Both the position numbers and the translations under genes were made by a program. From positions 1 to 64,000 of the forward strand of contig JANOQN010000041.1 in NCBI GenBank assembly GCA_031422315.1: a stretch of 64,000 bases of DNA, in the 5' to 3' direction. Below the pieces are notes generated by a model, which was not told the origin of the DNA, ran no database searches, and saw nothing but the letters and a program-made list of their open reading frames with translations. This DNA comes from JANNYA01 sp031422315. Lineage in GTDB: Bacteria; Pseudomonadota; Gammaproteobacteria; Xanthomonadales; SZUA-5. This document shows positions 9,376-18,565 of the stretch, in pieces (position 1 is the stretch's first letter; the number at the start of each line of letters is the position of its first letter).

Positions 9376-10488
9376 ATGTCGGCCACTTTTTGCTTATCAA
9401 CCGACACAATATTGCGTCCGGTGCAGGGCCAATGGTTCATTTTCTCAGCCGCGAGCAGCAATCCATTGCCTTTAGCGACTGTTGAACAAATGACCTGGGT
9501 GGCTCAGTTCGCAAGTGCGTGTGACCCAGAAACGCTCATCGCTGCACTTCAACCCGAGCTGCGAGCTCCGGCACAAGCGCTGATTCGGCAGCTTCAACAC
9601 ATCGGCGTGCTGGTGCCCGCTGGCAATGCTCCCACCATAACCGTGCAAGAGTCGAATGGCCGAATTCCTGTTCTATTGCAGCAAATCGCGCGCATGAGCT
9701 ATGGACTGGCGGCGGACGCGCAAGGCTTGGGCGAATTTGCTGAAGTATCTTTACGTGAAAGCACCGGGATTGGTTTAGAAGCGAGGCTTTATGCGATTGG
9801 TGCGGCAATGCATGGCCTAAGTCAAACACTCAAGTCACTGCGTCAGCCACATTTGCATCAGCAAGCGGAGCGGCTCGGTATTCAGGGCAACGAGAAAGAT
9901 TTGCGGCTGCATTTGGGATGCGGGCCGGTGCATTTGGCTGGCTTTATCAACATCGATATTGCGCCAGCGCCACTGTCAATGAATGTGTTGTGGGGCTTGC
10001 CATTCGACGATGGTCAAGTGGCCGTTGTGTATATGTCGCACCTGCTTGAGCACCTGTTTTATCCAAACGACGTTGATTTTGTATTGCGCGAGATTTATCG
10101 CGTGCTAAAACCAGGTGGAACTCTGCGCGTGGTTGTGCCGGACATTGCGCGCTGCTTGCGCGCTTATCAAGAGAAAGACGTCGCGTTTTTTAATGCGCGC
10201 CGAGAGCACTTTGCTTGGTGGCCAAGCGATGCCAGCATGCTGGAGAATTTCCTGACCTATGCGGGTGTAGGCACTGAGCCTGGGTTTTTATTTGCTTCGC
10301 ATAAATATGGCTATGACTATGAAACCTTAGCGAAGGCATTACGGCGCTGTGGCTACGTTGCTATTGAGCAAAGCCAATTTCAAAACAGTCGAATAGCGGA
10401 ACTTCGGGTCGAACATTTAAGCGAAGCGGCAAGCTGGCAGGCCGGTGATGAGTATCTATCGCTTTTTGTCGAGGCAATTCGCCCGTGA
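9376..10488 (+). CDS. SAM-dependent methyltransferase with an extra N-terminal domain
   Basis: A 370-residue protein. Residues about 175-270 form a class I methyltransferase: SAM loop in LRLHLGCGPVHLAGFINID, then LPFDDGQVAVVYMSHLLEHL and LREIYRVLKPGGTLRVVVPD. Residues 1 to about 85 form a separate small domain (LRPVQGQWFIFSA ... LATVEQMTWV ... ALIRQLQHIGVLVPAG). Its strand-rich start, helices and final helix-plus-strand resemble PqqD-like peptide-recognition domains; this is my reading of the pattern, not a match. The ORF overlaps the next gene by 4 nt (GTGA), so it is coupled to the Asp/Asn hydroxylase. The acceptor is unknown. Confidence 0.82.
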   Translation: MSATFCLSTDTILRPVQGQWFIFSAASSNPLPLATVEQMTWVAQFASACDPETLIAALQPELRAPAQALIRQLQHIGVLVPAGNAPTITVQESNGRIPVLLQQIARMSYGLAADAQGLGEFAEVSLRESTGIGLEARLYAIGAAMHGLSQTLKSLRQPHLHQQAERLGIQGNEKDLRLHLGCGPVHLAGFINIDIAPAPLSMNVLWGLPFDDGQVAVVYMSHLLEHLFYPNDVDFVLREIYRVLKPGGTLRVVVPDIARCLRAYQEKDVAFFNARREHFAWWPSDASMLENFLTYAGVGTEPGFLFASHKYGYDYETLAKALRRCGYVAIEQSQFQNSRIAELRVEHLSEAASWQAGDEYLSLFVEAIRP

Positions 10489-11612
10489 GCTCGGTGAATT
10501 CCAGCGTGAGCGAATCGCAGCAACAAAAACGCGCGCAAGCGCAGGCATTGCGCACATCAGCACTCGCTTTAGCAGCGAACGGGGCCGTACTTGAAGCGAT
10601 GCAAGCGCTCTTGCAGGCTGCAGCGCTGGCGCCTGCGGCGCCGATTATTCGGTTGAATATGGGTCAATTGCACGAGCGGGCAGGCGATCATGATGCCGCA
10701 ACCCGGGCTTATTTTTTGGCGGTCATGAAAGCACGCGCACAAGGCTTGTGGATCGATGATGCCAGCGTGCCACCAGCGTTACTGCCACAGGTATTGCACG
10801 CGATGCACTTTGTCGAGCAGCACCGCGATGCAGTGCTGCTGGCGCTGATGAATCCACTCAACGCCCGATTTGGCGCCAATGCGATGCGACGCGTGCAGCA
10901 GTCGCTCGACATTTACCTCGGGCACGATTTGACGCGTCCGCAGAGTCCCTTGCAGCGCCCTCTGTTTTTGTACGTGCCAGGCCTAAGCGAAACGCCGTAT
11001 TTGGATCCGGCCCAATTTGATTGGGTTGAGCAAGCGCTTGATTTACGGTGTGAAATAGCGCGTGAAGCGCAGGCTGTGCTAACGCAGGCAAGCGGCATCA
11101 CGCCGTTTTTAGAAGCCACCAATGACGCGGATTTGTCCGCCTATTTGAGATCGAGCACGCCAGCGAAAGCCGGTTGGGATGCGTATTTTTTCTATCGACA
11201 CGGCAATCGATTTGATGCGCATCTGCAGCAATGTCCGGCTGCAACACAGTTGCTTAATGCGCTCACAAAAATTGATATAGCCGAGCACGCACCCGAAATC
11301 TGTTTCTCGGTGCTGGCTGGCGGGACGAATATTTTGCCGCATACCGGCGTGACGAACTCACGCGTGGTGGCGCATTTACCGTTGATTCTTCCGGGGCAAT
11401 GCGCGCTAAAGGTTGCTGGTATTGAGCGTGCTTGGCGCATTGATGAGGTGCTGATTTTTGATGACACCTTCGAGCATGAAGCGTGGAACCGAAGTCCGTC
11501 AGAACGCGTCATTTTACTGATGGATACATGGCATCCAGATCTCCACGCGGAGGAGCGCGAAGCAATCGCTGAGATCGTCCGCGAGATTGGTGTGTTTAAT
11601 CGAGGTGATTAA
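10485..11612 (+). CDS. aspartyl/asparaginyl beta-hydroxylase domain protein
   Basis: A 375-residue protein. Residues about 20-130 are TPR-like (VLEAMQALLQAAALAPAAPIIRLNMGQLHERAG). Residues about 155-350 carry an Asp/Asn beta-hydroxylase (PF05118-type) domain: PLFLYVPGL, ILPHTGVTNSR with the first iron histidine, and FDDTFEHEAWN with the second. RVILLMDTWHP closes the domain. It should hydroxylate Asp or Asn beta-carbons using 2-oxoglutarate and Fe(II). The GTG start overlaps the methyltransferase stop by 4 nt. With the oxygenase at 8752 this gives two different hydroxylases in one short operon. Confidence 0.87.
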   Translation: MSSVNSSVSESQQQKRAQAQALRTSALALAANGAVLEAMQALLQAAALAPAAPIIRLNMGQLHERAGDHDAATRAYFLAVMKARAQGLWIDDASVPPALLPQVLHAMHFVEQHRDAVLLALMNPLNARFGANAMRRVQQSLDIYLGHDLTRPQSPLQRPLFLYVPGLSETPYLDPAQFDWVEQALDLRCEIAREAQAVLTQASGITPFLEATNDADLSAYLRSSTPAKAGWDAYFFYRHGNRFDAHLQQCPAATQLLNALTKIDIAEHAPEICFSVLAGGTNILPHTGVTNSRVVAHLPLILPGQCALKVAGIERAWRIDEVLIFDDTFEHEAWNRSPSERVILLMDTWHPDLHAEEREAIAEIVREIGVFNRGD

Positions 11613-11731
11613 AGCGCTGTTCATACCATCGACGCCAATCGAGTTCACCTGGCTTGCGTGCTCTGGCGCTCAATGCCTATAGTCGTGCGATTATGTTTAT
11701 TGCATTCAATTCATCATATTTCGGAGTCAAA

Positions 11732-13717
11732 ATGAAGGCTGTTCAATGGTTTATCAAAATAGGCACGCTAACGGCTTGCGCCATGGCATTCGCTGCGCCA
11801 GACCCCAAAGTGATTGCGTCAGCCGCTGATCTGCCCATTTCCGAGTGGGTCAAACAACCGAGTTTTGAGTCGATTCGAATTTCGCCAGATGGCAAACACA
11901 TGTCAATGATCATTCCTAAAGACGATCGCTCGGCATTTGCCGTGCTGAGCATTGCGGATATGAAGGCGACCATGCACGTGCAGCAGCGTGCCGACGAATA
12001 CATAGTCGACGCCAACTGGGTTAGCAATGAACGTATCGTATTGGAGCTAGGTCAACGCTTTTCCGGTAATGATGCACCCACAGCCACGGGTGAACTTGCG
12101 GCAGTAGACTACAACGGTAAGCGCTCGGCGTACCTTTTTGGCTATCGCGGAAAAATGAGCACGGGTACAAACATTAAAACAGGTGCCGCTGAGCGGGCAG
12201 CGGCTACATTAATCTCAGATCGACTCATTGATGATCGCTACATTATGACCATCATTCGTAGTTTTGAAGCGGACGCAGGTACGCCATCGCGCTGGTGCCG
12301 TATGGACGTTTATAGCGGCGCGCAGCGCTGTGAGAGTAACTTGCCAGGGAGGGGCCAGCTAGAAGGCTTTTTGTTGGATGACAAAAACGTGCTGCGCGCA
12401 ATCGCGCTAAACGATGTGGATGGTTTGACACATTTGCACTACCGCGCGGATCAAAAAGCTGATTGGGAAAAAATCGCTGATGAAAGCAAAACGAGTGAAG
12501 GCATTTCACCTGCCGCTTGGACCGGTACTGAGCAACAATTTTATGTTTACCATAGCCGCGCCAGAGGCCCGACAGCACTGTCTAAGTTTGATCCCGCGAC
12601 CGGAAAATTTACTGTCGTTCACCAACCCACCTCTGCCAGTGTGGGTTCGGTGCTATTAGGTACAGACCGCCGCACGCCTTTTGCAGTTCGTTTGTTAGGA
12701 GGGCGAGGCAGCATAAAACCGCTGAAAAAGGGCGCTGAGCTTGATTTAGTCATGCAACTTGCGTCGACTTTCCCGGGCGAAGTGGCAACACCACTGCAAT
12801 TTAGCGATGACGGCAAAGTAGCGCTGGTTGAAGTGAAGTCGGACTTGACGTCGAGTGATTACTATTTGTACGAGTTTGCGAGCAAGAAAATGACCTCACT
12901 TGGTGGCGCGCGGCAGTGGTTGAACGCGGATTGGATGGCGCCGACCGAACCGATGCTTAGCAAAGCCAGTGATGGAATGGAGCTGGAGAGCTTTCTGACT
13001 TTGCCACTGGGTGCGAGCAAGTTGACGCCTGCACCATTGGTAGTCATTCCACACGGTGGGCCGTTTGGCGTAAAAGACGATTGGTACTTTGAAACAGAGA
13101 CGCAACTCCTGGCAAGCCGCGGCTACGCGGTTTTGAGAGTCAATTTCCGCGGCTCGGGCGGCTACGGAAAGAAATTTGAACAAGCTGGGTTTAAACAGTG
13201 GGGCCGCGCTATGCAAACCGATTTGCGCGATGTCGCCGACGTAGTGCTGAAGCGTGAAGAGCTTGACCCCGATCGAGTTGCGATCTTTGGCGCCAGCTAC
13301 GGCGGCTACGCAGCGCTCATGGGCGGCGTGCAGGAGCCTGAGCGATATAAGGCTGTGATTAGCGTTGTCGGCGTTACCGACTTAGAGCTAATGTACACGC
13401 GCGGCGACATTGAGGATTCGCTTTATGGAGTTAAGTTTATGGAGCGTGCGATCGGCCGGGCGCAACTGGCTGAGTATTCCCCCGTCAACCATGCGGGTAA
13501 AATAAAGGCGCCGGTGCTGCTGATTCACGGCAAATTGGACCAGCGGGTGCCGATCGCACACGCCGAACGCATGAAAAAAGCGTTGGAAGCCGCTGGCAAT
13601 GCACCCGAGTGGTATGTTGAGTCAAAAGAAGGCCATGGTTTCTATACGCCTGAAAATCGCGCAGCAATGTATGAAAAAGTGCTGGCATTTTTAGACAAAC
13701 ATGTAAAGAAACGCTAG
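11732..13717 (+). CDS. S9 family (prolyl oligopeptidase-like) serine peptidase, secreted
   Basis: A 661-residue peptidase. The ATG at 11732 has CGGAG upstream and opens a signal peptide (MKAVQWFIKIGTLTACAMAFAA), so the frame upstream to 11654 is not used. The N-terminal half is a beta-propeller. The C-terminal alpha/beta hydrolase domain shows the nucleophile in GASYGGY, the acid in GKLDQRVP and the histidine in KEGHGF. These enzymes release di- or oligopeptides, often in the periplasm. It follows the hydroxylase operon after a 119-nt gap on the same strand. Processing of a modified peptide is only a suggestion from position. Confidence 0.9.
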   Translation: MKAVQWFIKIGTLTACAMAFAAPDPKVIASAADLPISEWVKQPSFESIRISPDGKHMSMIIPKDDRSAFAVLSIADMKATMHVQQRADEYIVDANWVSNERIVLELGQRFSGNDAPTATGELAAVDYNGKRSAYLFGYRGKMSTGTNIKTGAAERAAATLISDRLIDDRYIMTIIRSFEADAGTPSRWCRMDVYSGAQRCESNLPGRGQLEGFLLDDKNVLRAIALNDVDGLTHLHYRADQKADWEKIADESKTSEGISPAAWTGTEQQFYVYHSRARGPTALSKFDPATGKFTVVHQPTSASVGSVLLGTDRRTPFAVRLLGGRGSIKPLKKGAELDLVMQLASTFPGEVATPLQFSDDGKVALVEVKSDLTSSDYYLYEFASKKMTSLGGARQWLNADWMAPTEPMLSKASDGMELESFLTLPLGASKLTPAPLVVIPHGGPFGVKDDWYFETETQLLASRGYAVLRVNFRGSGGYGKKFEQAGFKQWGRAMQTDLRDVADVVLKREELDPDRVAIFGASYGGYAALMGGVQEPERYKAVISVVGVTDLELMYTRGDIEDSLYGVKFMERAIGRAQLAEYSPVNHAGKIKAPVLLIHGKLDQRVPIAHAERMKKALEAAGNAPEWYVESKEGHGFYTPENRAAMYEKVLAFLDKHVKKR

Positions 13718-13748
13718 ATGTTGCGTGCTCAAGCACGCAGCAACATCT
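13716..13748. terminator. hairpin between convergent genes, possible bidirectional terminator
   Basis: A near-perfect inverted repeat (agatgttgcgtgct ... agcacgc-agc-aacatct, one 3-base bulge) spans both stop codons of the convergent S9 peptidase and cysNC genes. No T run follows on either strand, so a protective 3' hairpin is as likely as an intrinsic terminator. Confidence 0.45.
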
Positions 13749-15612
13749 GCAACAACTCATTCACACTCACGCTCGCATACCCAACCTGGGTGATTAAGTG
13801 AATTTCCGGCTGCAACGGTGCCTCATAGGGCGCATCGACGCCGGTAAATCCTTTCAGCTGCCCACTACGTGCTTTGGCGTAAAGGCCTTTAGCATCTCGC
13901 GATTCGGCGACTGCTAGCGGCGTGTCGACGAAAACTTCTAGAAATTCGTCGGGTTTGAACAGGGCGCGCGCGGCGTCTCGATCTGCGCGAAACGGTGAGA
14001 TCAAGCTCACCAGTACTACCAAACCCGCGTCCAACATGAGTTTTGCGGTTTCTGCGACAAGTCGGATATTTTCTTTGCGATCTGATTCGCTAAAGCTCAG
14101 GTGGCGGGTCAAGCCGTGCCGAACATTGTCGCCGTCTAGGATGTAGCAGTGTTGACCGATGTCGCTTAGGCGCCGGTCTAACGCACTAGCGAGTGTTGAT
14201 TTTCCTGCGCCGGATAGTCCGGTAAACCAATAGCAGCGCGGGCGCTGCGCCTTTTGCAAGGCGCGCTCTGCTGCGCTGACTAGAGCCGGGTGGCGCGTTA
14301 CTTCACGCGGTGCGTGTACGCGCGTGATGGTGCCCGCTGCTAGCGTAGCGCAGGAGTGGCGGTCGATTAAGATAAACGCGCCGAGACTTGCAGCTTCAGC
14401 AAACGGCGTCATTGGCCCAGCAAAATCGAGCCGGAAAATGCATCGGCTGATGCTATTGAGTAGCAGTTCGGTTTGGCTTGTTTGCGAGCATGTCAATGTG
14501 CCAGCGCTGATGTCGATATGTGCGCTAATTTCTTCCAGGCGCGCGTTAACGGTTCGATTGGCGAGCTTGAGCAAAAAGCTCTGGCCTTCGCGCGCGGATG
14601 TTTCGCTCATCCACAGGAGCTGCGCCTCAAAACGATCGCTTCGACTCGGCGCATCAATGAGATGCGACAGCACATCACCCCGGCTGATGTCGACGCGCTC
14701 AGCCACGCACAGCACCACGGCATCGCCCGCGATCGCGTGATCTTGCGCGGCGCCGGCACGCGTGATTGCGCTGAGCGTGATTCGCCGACTTTGATCACCG
14801 TTCACGCACAAAGTATCGCCTGTGTGCAGCGCGCCGCCGCTGATCGTCCCCGCAAGTCCGCGAAAATCTTGATCAGGGCGCAAAACCAGTTGCACGGGCA
14901 TTCGAAACGCAGTTGCAGTGGCCTTTAGTGGCGCTTGCTCAAGCCATTGCAGCAGTGCAGGTCCGCGATACCAGGGCATTTCGGTGCTGGCTTGCGTCAA
15001 GTTCAAGCCATGCAAGGCTGAGATCGGGATCGCTTGGATTGACTGCACGCCAAGCCCGGCGGTCGCCGAACGATAGTCCGCTTCGATTTGCGCAAAGCGC
15101 GCGGCATCGAAATCAATGGCATCCATTTTATTGACTGCCAAGACGATTTGGCGCACGCCAAACATTGCCACAATTGCGCTGTGGCGCAAAGTTTGTGGCA
15201 ACACGCCTTTGCGCGCGTCGACTAAAACTATCGCGAGCTGTGCGGTGGACGCACCGGTCGCCATATTGCGGGTGTATTGCTCATGGCCGGGGCAATCGGC
15301 GACGATAAATTTGCGCGCAGGTGTTTGAAAATAGCGGTACGCCACATCAATGGTAATGCCCTGTTCGCGCTCGGCGGCTAGGCCATCGAGTGCTAGCGCG
15401 TAGTCGATCGCTGCACCTTGCGTGCCATGTTTGAGGCTGTCTCGTTGCAAGGCTTGCAGTAAATCGTCTGGCAAATGCTGAGTCAGCGCTAGCAGCTGGC
15501 CGATCAGCGTGCTTTTGCCATCATCTACGCTGCCACAGGTTATAAAGCGCAACACGCTAGTTTGATTTTGCGTAGCGGTGTTTTGCGATTCATCATCTAA
15601 CATCGTGGCCAT
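13729..15612 (-). CDS. cysNC: bifunctional sulfate adenylyltransferase subunit 1 / adenylylsulfate kinase
   Basis: A 627-residue fusion. Residues about 20-440 are the CysN GTPase subunit of ATP sulfurylase, with G1 loop GSVDDGKST, DCPGHEQYTRNMATGAS (G3) and NKMD (G4). Residues about 450-627 are APS kinase, with Walker A GLSGAGKST and the DGDNVRHGL segment. With CysD it converts sulfate and ATP to APS and then PAPS. The ATG overlaps the cysD stop by one base (TGATG). No cysH or cysI reductase gene is in the window, while a PAPS-using sulfotransferase is 5 kb away. It may serve general assimilation as well. Confidence 0.96.
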   Translation of the reverse strand: MATMLDDESQNTATQNQTSVLRFITCGSVDDGKSTLIGQLLALTQHLPDDLLQALQRDSLKHGTQGAAIDYALALDGLAAEREQGITIDVAYRYFQTPARKFIVADCPGHEQYTRNMATGASTAQLAIVLVDARKGVLPQTLRHSAIVAMFGVRQIVLAVNKMDAIDFDAARFAQIEADYRSATAGLGVQSIQAIPISALHGLNLTQASTEMPWYRGPALLQWLEQAPLKATATAFRMPVQLVLRPDQDFRGLAGTISGGALHTGDTLCVNGDQSRRITLSAITRAGAAQDHAIAGDAVVLCVAERVDISRGDVLSHLIDAPSRSDRFEAQLLWMSETSAREGQSFLLKLANRTVNARLEEISAHIDISAGTLTCSQTSQTELLLNSISRCIFRLDFAGPMTPFAEAASLGAFILIDRHSCATLAAGTITRVHAPREVTRHPALVSAAERALQKAQRPRCYWFTGLSGAGKSTLASALDRRLSDIGQHCYILDGDNVRHGLTRHLSFSESDRKENIRLVAETAKLMLDAGLVVLVSLISPFRADRDAARALFKPDEFLEVFVDTPLAVAESRDAKGLYAKARSGQLKGFTGVDAPYEAPLQPEIHLITQVGYASVSVNELLQMLLRA

Positions 15613-16550
15613 CAGAAATAGCCCTCACGCTTTTTTTGCTCCATGGAGCTCTTACCATCATGATCGATCAAGCGGCCTTGGCGCTCTGAAAATCGGCTTT
15701 GCTGCATCTCATTGATGATCTCATCGAGTGTGGTGGCTTCAGACTCAATCGCCCCGCTCAGTGGATAACAGCCGAGCGTGCGAAAGCGCACCATTTTATG
15801 CGACAGTTTTTCATGCGGGGCTAAGCCAAGACGGGCGTCGTCTTGCATAATCCAGGTGCCGTTGCGCTGCACCACCTTGCGAGTCGCGGCAAAGTAAAGC
15901 GGTACGATGGCGATCTGTTCGCGCTTGATGTAATGCCAGATATCAAGTTCAGTCCAGTTCGAGAGCGGAAAAGCGCGCACGCTTTCACCAAGTTGCAAGC
16001 GAGTGTTGTACAAATTCCAAAGTTCCGGGCGCTGATTGCGCGGATCCCAGACATGTTCGCTATTGCGGAAGGAGAAAATGCGCTCTTTCGCCCGGGAAGT
16101 TTCTTCATCGCGCCTGGCGCCGCCTACCGCCGCATCGTAGCCGCCCGCTTTCAATGCTTGAAGCAGACCTTGTGTTTTCATCACGTCGGTAAAGTGTTTG
16201 GAACCGTGCTCGATTGGGCTCAGGTTTCGCGCAAGGCCGTCTGGGTTTTTATGAATTCTCAGTTCAATGTCGCTAGATTGCATTACGGCATCCCGAAATT
16301 CATACATCGCCTGAAATTTCCAGCCGGTGTCTATATGTAAAAGCGGCATCGGCGGGCGCGCCGGTGCGAACGCTTTGCGCAATAAATGCAGCAGTACTGA
16401 GCTATCTTTGCCGAGCGAATACAGCATGACGGGCCGGGCAAATTCCGACGCCACTTCGCGGAGGATAAAAATGCTCTCCGCCTCCAGCCAGTCTAAATGC
16501 GTGCGCGCGGCAGGAATTTGGTCAGTAGCTGTGGAGTTAGCGATGGTCAT
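15612..16550 (-). CDS. cysD: sulfate adenylyltransferase subunit 2
   Basis: A 312-residue PP-loop ATP sulfurylase subunit (usual length about 302). The SGKDS-like PP-loop is YSLGKDSSVLLHLLRKAF, followed by LLHIDTGWKF and the conserved GGARRDEETSRAKERIFSFR and NWTELDIWHYI segments. The ATG at 16550 is preferred over a start 17 codons earlier because the family begins near HLDWLEAESI and an AGGAAA lies upstream. It forms a heterodimer with the CysN part of the next gene. The gene is divergent from pckG. Confidence 0.95.
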   Translation of the reverse strand: MTIANSTATDQIPAARTHLDWLEAESIFILREVASEFARPVMLYSLGKDSSVLLHLLRKAFAPARPPMPLLHIDTGWKFQAMYEFRDAVMQSSDIELRIHKNPDGLARNLSPIEHGSKHFTDVMKTQGLLQALKAGGYDAAVGGARRDEETSRAKERIFSFRNSEHVWDPRNQRPELWNLYNTRLQLGESVRAFPLSNWTELDIWHYIKREQIAIVPLYFAATRKVVQRNGTWIMQDDARLGLAPHEKLSHKMVRFRTLGCYPLSGAIESEATTLDEIINEMQQSRFSERQGRLIDHDGKSSMEQKKREGYF

Positions 16551-16742
16551 GGCGCACAAGGTTTCCTGCAATGAACATGGCCGCGAAGAATAGCGCAGCA
16601 AAGACGGGCTGCGTCTGTTGTGGCGTCATCCATTGATGGCATCTTCATTCGCCCTGAATACGTTTTCATTGAATGCTTGGCAGTAGCTAGCAAAGGCGTT
16701 ATCGTCATCGGAAAATATTGGGGCGAATATCATAAGCCCATA

Positions 16743-16762
16743 ATTTATAAGGATTTATAAGG
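16743..16762 (+). repeat. tandem 10-mer duplicating the pckG ribosome-binding site
   Basis: The 10-mer atttataagg occurs twice in direct tandem just before the pckG ATG. Each copy runs into an AAGGA, the second ending 6 nt before the start codon, so the gene has two candidate Shine-Dalgarno sites. Confidence 0.7.
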
Positions 16763-16769
16763 ATTATTT

Positions 16770-18542
16770 ATGTCGATGAGCTCGCTTTCAGCGCTGAAAT
16801 CTTGGGTCCAGCAAGTGCAAAAACAGGTGCAGCCTGAACATGTGCACTGGTGCGATGGCTCCGATAGTGAGGACGCCGCACTGAAAGAATTAATGCTGGC
16901 GTCGGGTGATTTGTTCCGGCTTAACCCAGAAACGCATCCGAATTGCTTTTTGCATCGCTCTAGCGTTTCGGACGTCGCGCGGGTTGAGCACTTGACCTTT
17001 ATCTGCACCGACGAACAACAAGACGCTGGCCCGAACAATCACTGGATGGCCCCAGCTCAGGCGCACGCCAAAATGGACGCGTTCTTTGAAGGCTGCATGA
17101 AAGGTCGCACGATGTATGTAATTCCTTATTGCATGGGCCCGCTGGATTCGCTGTATGCGCGCTGTGGCGTGGAAATTACCGATAGCCCGTATGTGGTGGC
17201 GAATATGCGGTTAATGACGCGCATGGGAGCGCCCGCGTTGGCGAAAATTGAGGCCGGCGCGGATTTTGTGCGCGGGTTGCATTCAACCGGTGATTTGAAT
17301 CCAGATCGGCGCTTTATCATGCATTTTCCGGTCGAAAAATCGATCAAATCGTTTGGTTCCGGCTACGGTGGCAATGCGCTACTCGGTAAAAAGTGCCACA
17401 GCTTGCGTATTGCCGGCTGGCAAGCGCGAGAGGAAGGCTGGCTTGCCGAGCATATGTTGATTGTCGGCATTGAAAACCCAGAAGGTCACACACACTACGT
17501 GGCGGCTGCATTTCCATCGGCCTGCGGTAAAACGAATTTGGCTATGCTGATTCCGCCCGCATCAATGCCTGGCTGGAAAGTGTGGACGGTGGGTGACGAT
17601 ATTTGCTGGATGCAGCCGGGTAGTGATGGACGTCTTTATGCGATCAACCCGGAATCAGGTTTTTTTGGCGTAGCGCCCGGAACGAGTGCCAAAACTAACG
17701 CGAATGCGCTGGCGATGTTGAATCGGGATGCGATTTTCACCAATGTAGCCTTGACGGTGGACAATCAGCCCTGGTGGGAAGGCTTGCCGGGCACGCCCGT
17801 TACTGATTGGCAGGGCCGGCCATACGATCCTGCAAACGGTCCGGCGGCGCATCCGAATTCGCGTTTTACTGTCGGTATGCACGCCTGTCCTAGTTTTAGT
17901 GACGCCGCTGAGAATCCAGCCGGCGTGCCAATTTCAGCGATTGTGTTTGGTGGGCGGCGTGAATCGCTGGTGCCGCTGGTGATGGAAGCGCGTGATTGGA
18001 ATCATGGCGTATTGCTTGGCGCATCGATGGCCTCTGAAACCACTGCCGCAGCAACCGGCGCTGTCGGCGTGGTTCGGCGTGATCCAATGGCAATGAAGCC
18101 GTTTGCCGGCTATAACTTTGGCGATTACTGGGCGCACTGGTTGAAAGTCGGTGCCAAATTGACCCACGCGCCGAAAATTTTCCACGTCAACTGGTTCCGT
18201 AAAGGCAGCGATGGCAGCTTTATGTGGCCGGGCTTTGGCGACAATCTGCGTGTGCTGGCCTGGGCTTTACGGCGGTGCGCCGGAACAGCGAAAGCGATTG
18301 ATGCAGGCGTGGGTTTACTGCCAGTGGCGGGCGAGCTTGATACTTCCGGATTAAACTTACCGAGCGAGATGCTTGAGCGCCTTTTACATATCGACAATGC
18401 CGGATGGCTGGCTGAATTCGACGCGATTTCGGCATTTTTAGACGAGTTTGGTGCGCGTACGCCAGCGGCTCTGCGCGCCGAGCTTGAGATTAGTCGTTTG
18501 GCGGTTTTAGTGCGTGCGGGTGCTGATAAAAAAGCCGCTTAG
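16770..18542 (+). CDS. pckG: phosphoenolpyruvate carboxykinase (GTP)
   Basis: A 590-residue GTP-dependent PEPCK, which makes PEP from oxaloacetate for gluconeogenesis. The kinase-1a loop AAFPSACGKTNLAML, the metal-binding GDDICWM segment, and NPESGFFGVAPGT are characteristic of the GTP form (about 600 residues) rather than the ATP form. Others are SETTAAATG and GYNFGDYWAHWL. The start is set by an AAGGA 6 nt upstream. It is monocistronic and convergent with the next gene. Confidence 0.96.
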   Translation: MSMSSLSALKSWVQQVQKQVQPEHVHWCDGSDSEDAALKELMLASGDLFRLNPETHPNCFLHRSSVSDVARVEHLTFICTDEQQDAGPNNHWMAPAQAHAKMDAFFEGCMKGRTMYVIPYCMGPLDSLYARCGVEITDSPYVVANMRLMTRMGAPALAKIEAGADFVRGLHSTGDLNPDRRFIMHFPVEKSIKSFGSGYGGNALLGKKCHSLRIAGWQAREEGWLAEHMLIVGIENPEGHTHYVAAAFPSACGKTNLAMLIPPASMPGWKVWTVGDDICWMQPGSDGRLYAINPESGFFGVAPGTSAKTNANALAMLNRDAIFTNVALTVDNQPWWEGLPGTPVTDWQGRPYDPANGPAAHPNSRFTVGMHACPSFSDAAENPAGVPISAIVFGGRRESLVPLVMEARDWNHGVLLGASMASETTAAATGAVGVVRRDPMAMKPFAGYNFGDYWAHWLKVGAKLTHAPKIFHVNWFRKGSDGSFMWPGFGDNLRVLAWALRRCAGTAKAIDAGVGLLPVAGELDTSGLNLPSEMLERLLHIDNAGWLAEFDAISAFLDEFGARTPAALRAELEISRLAVLVRAGADKKAA

Positions 18543-18565
18543 CGCCATGCAATGCTTCTTCGAAG

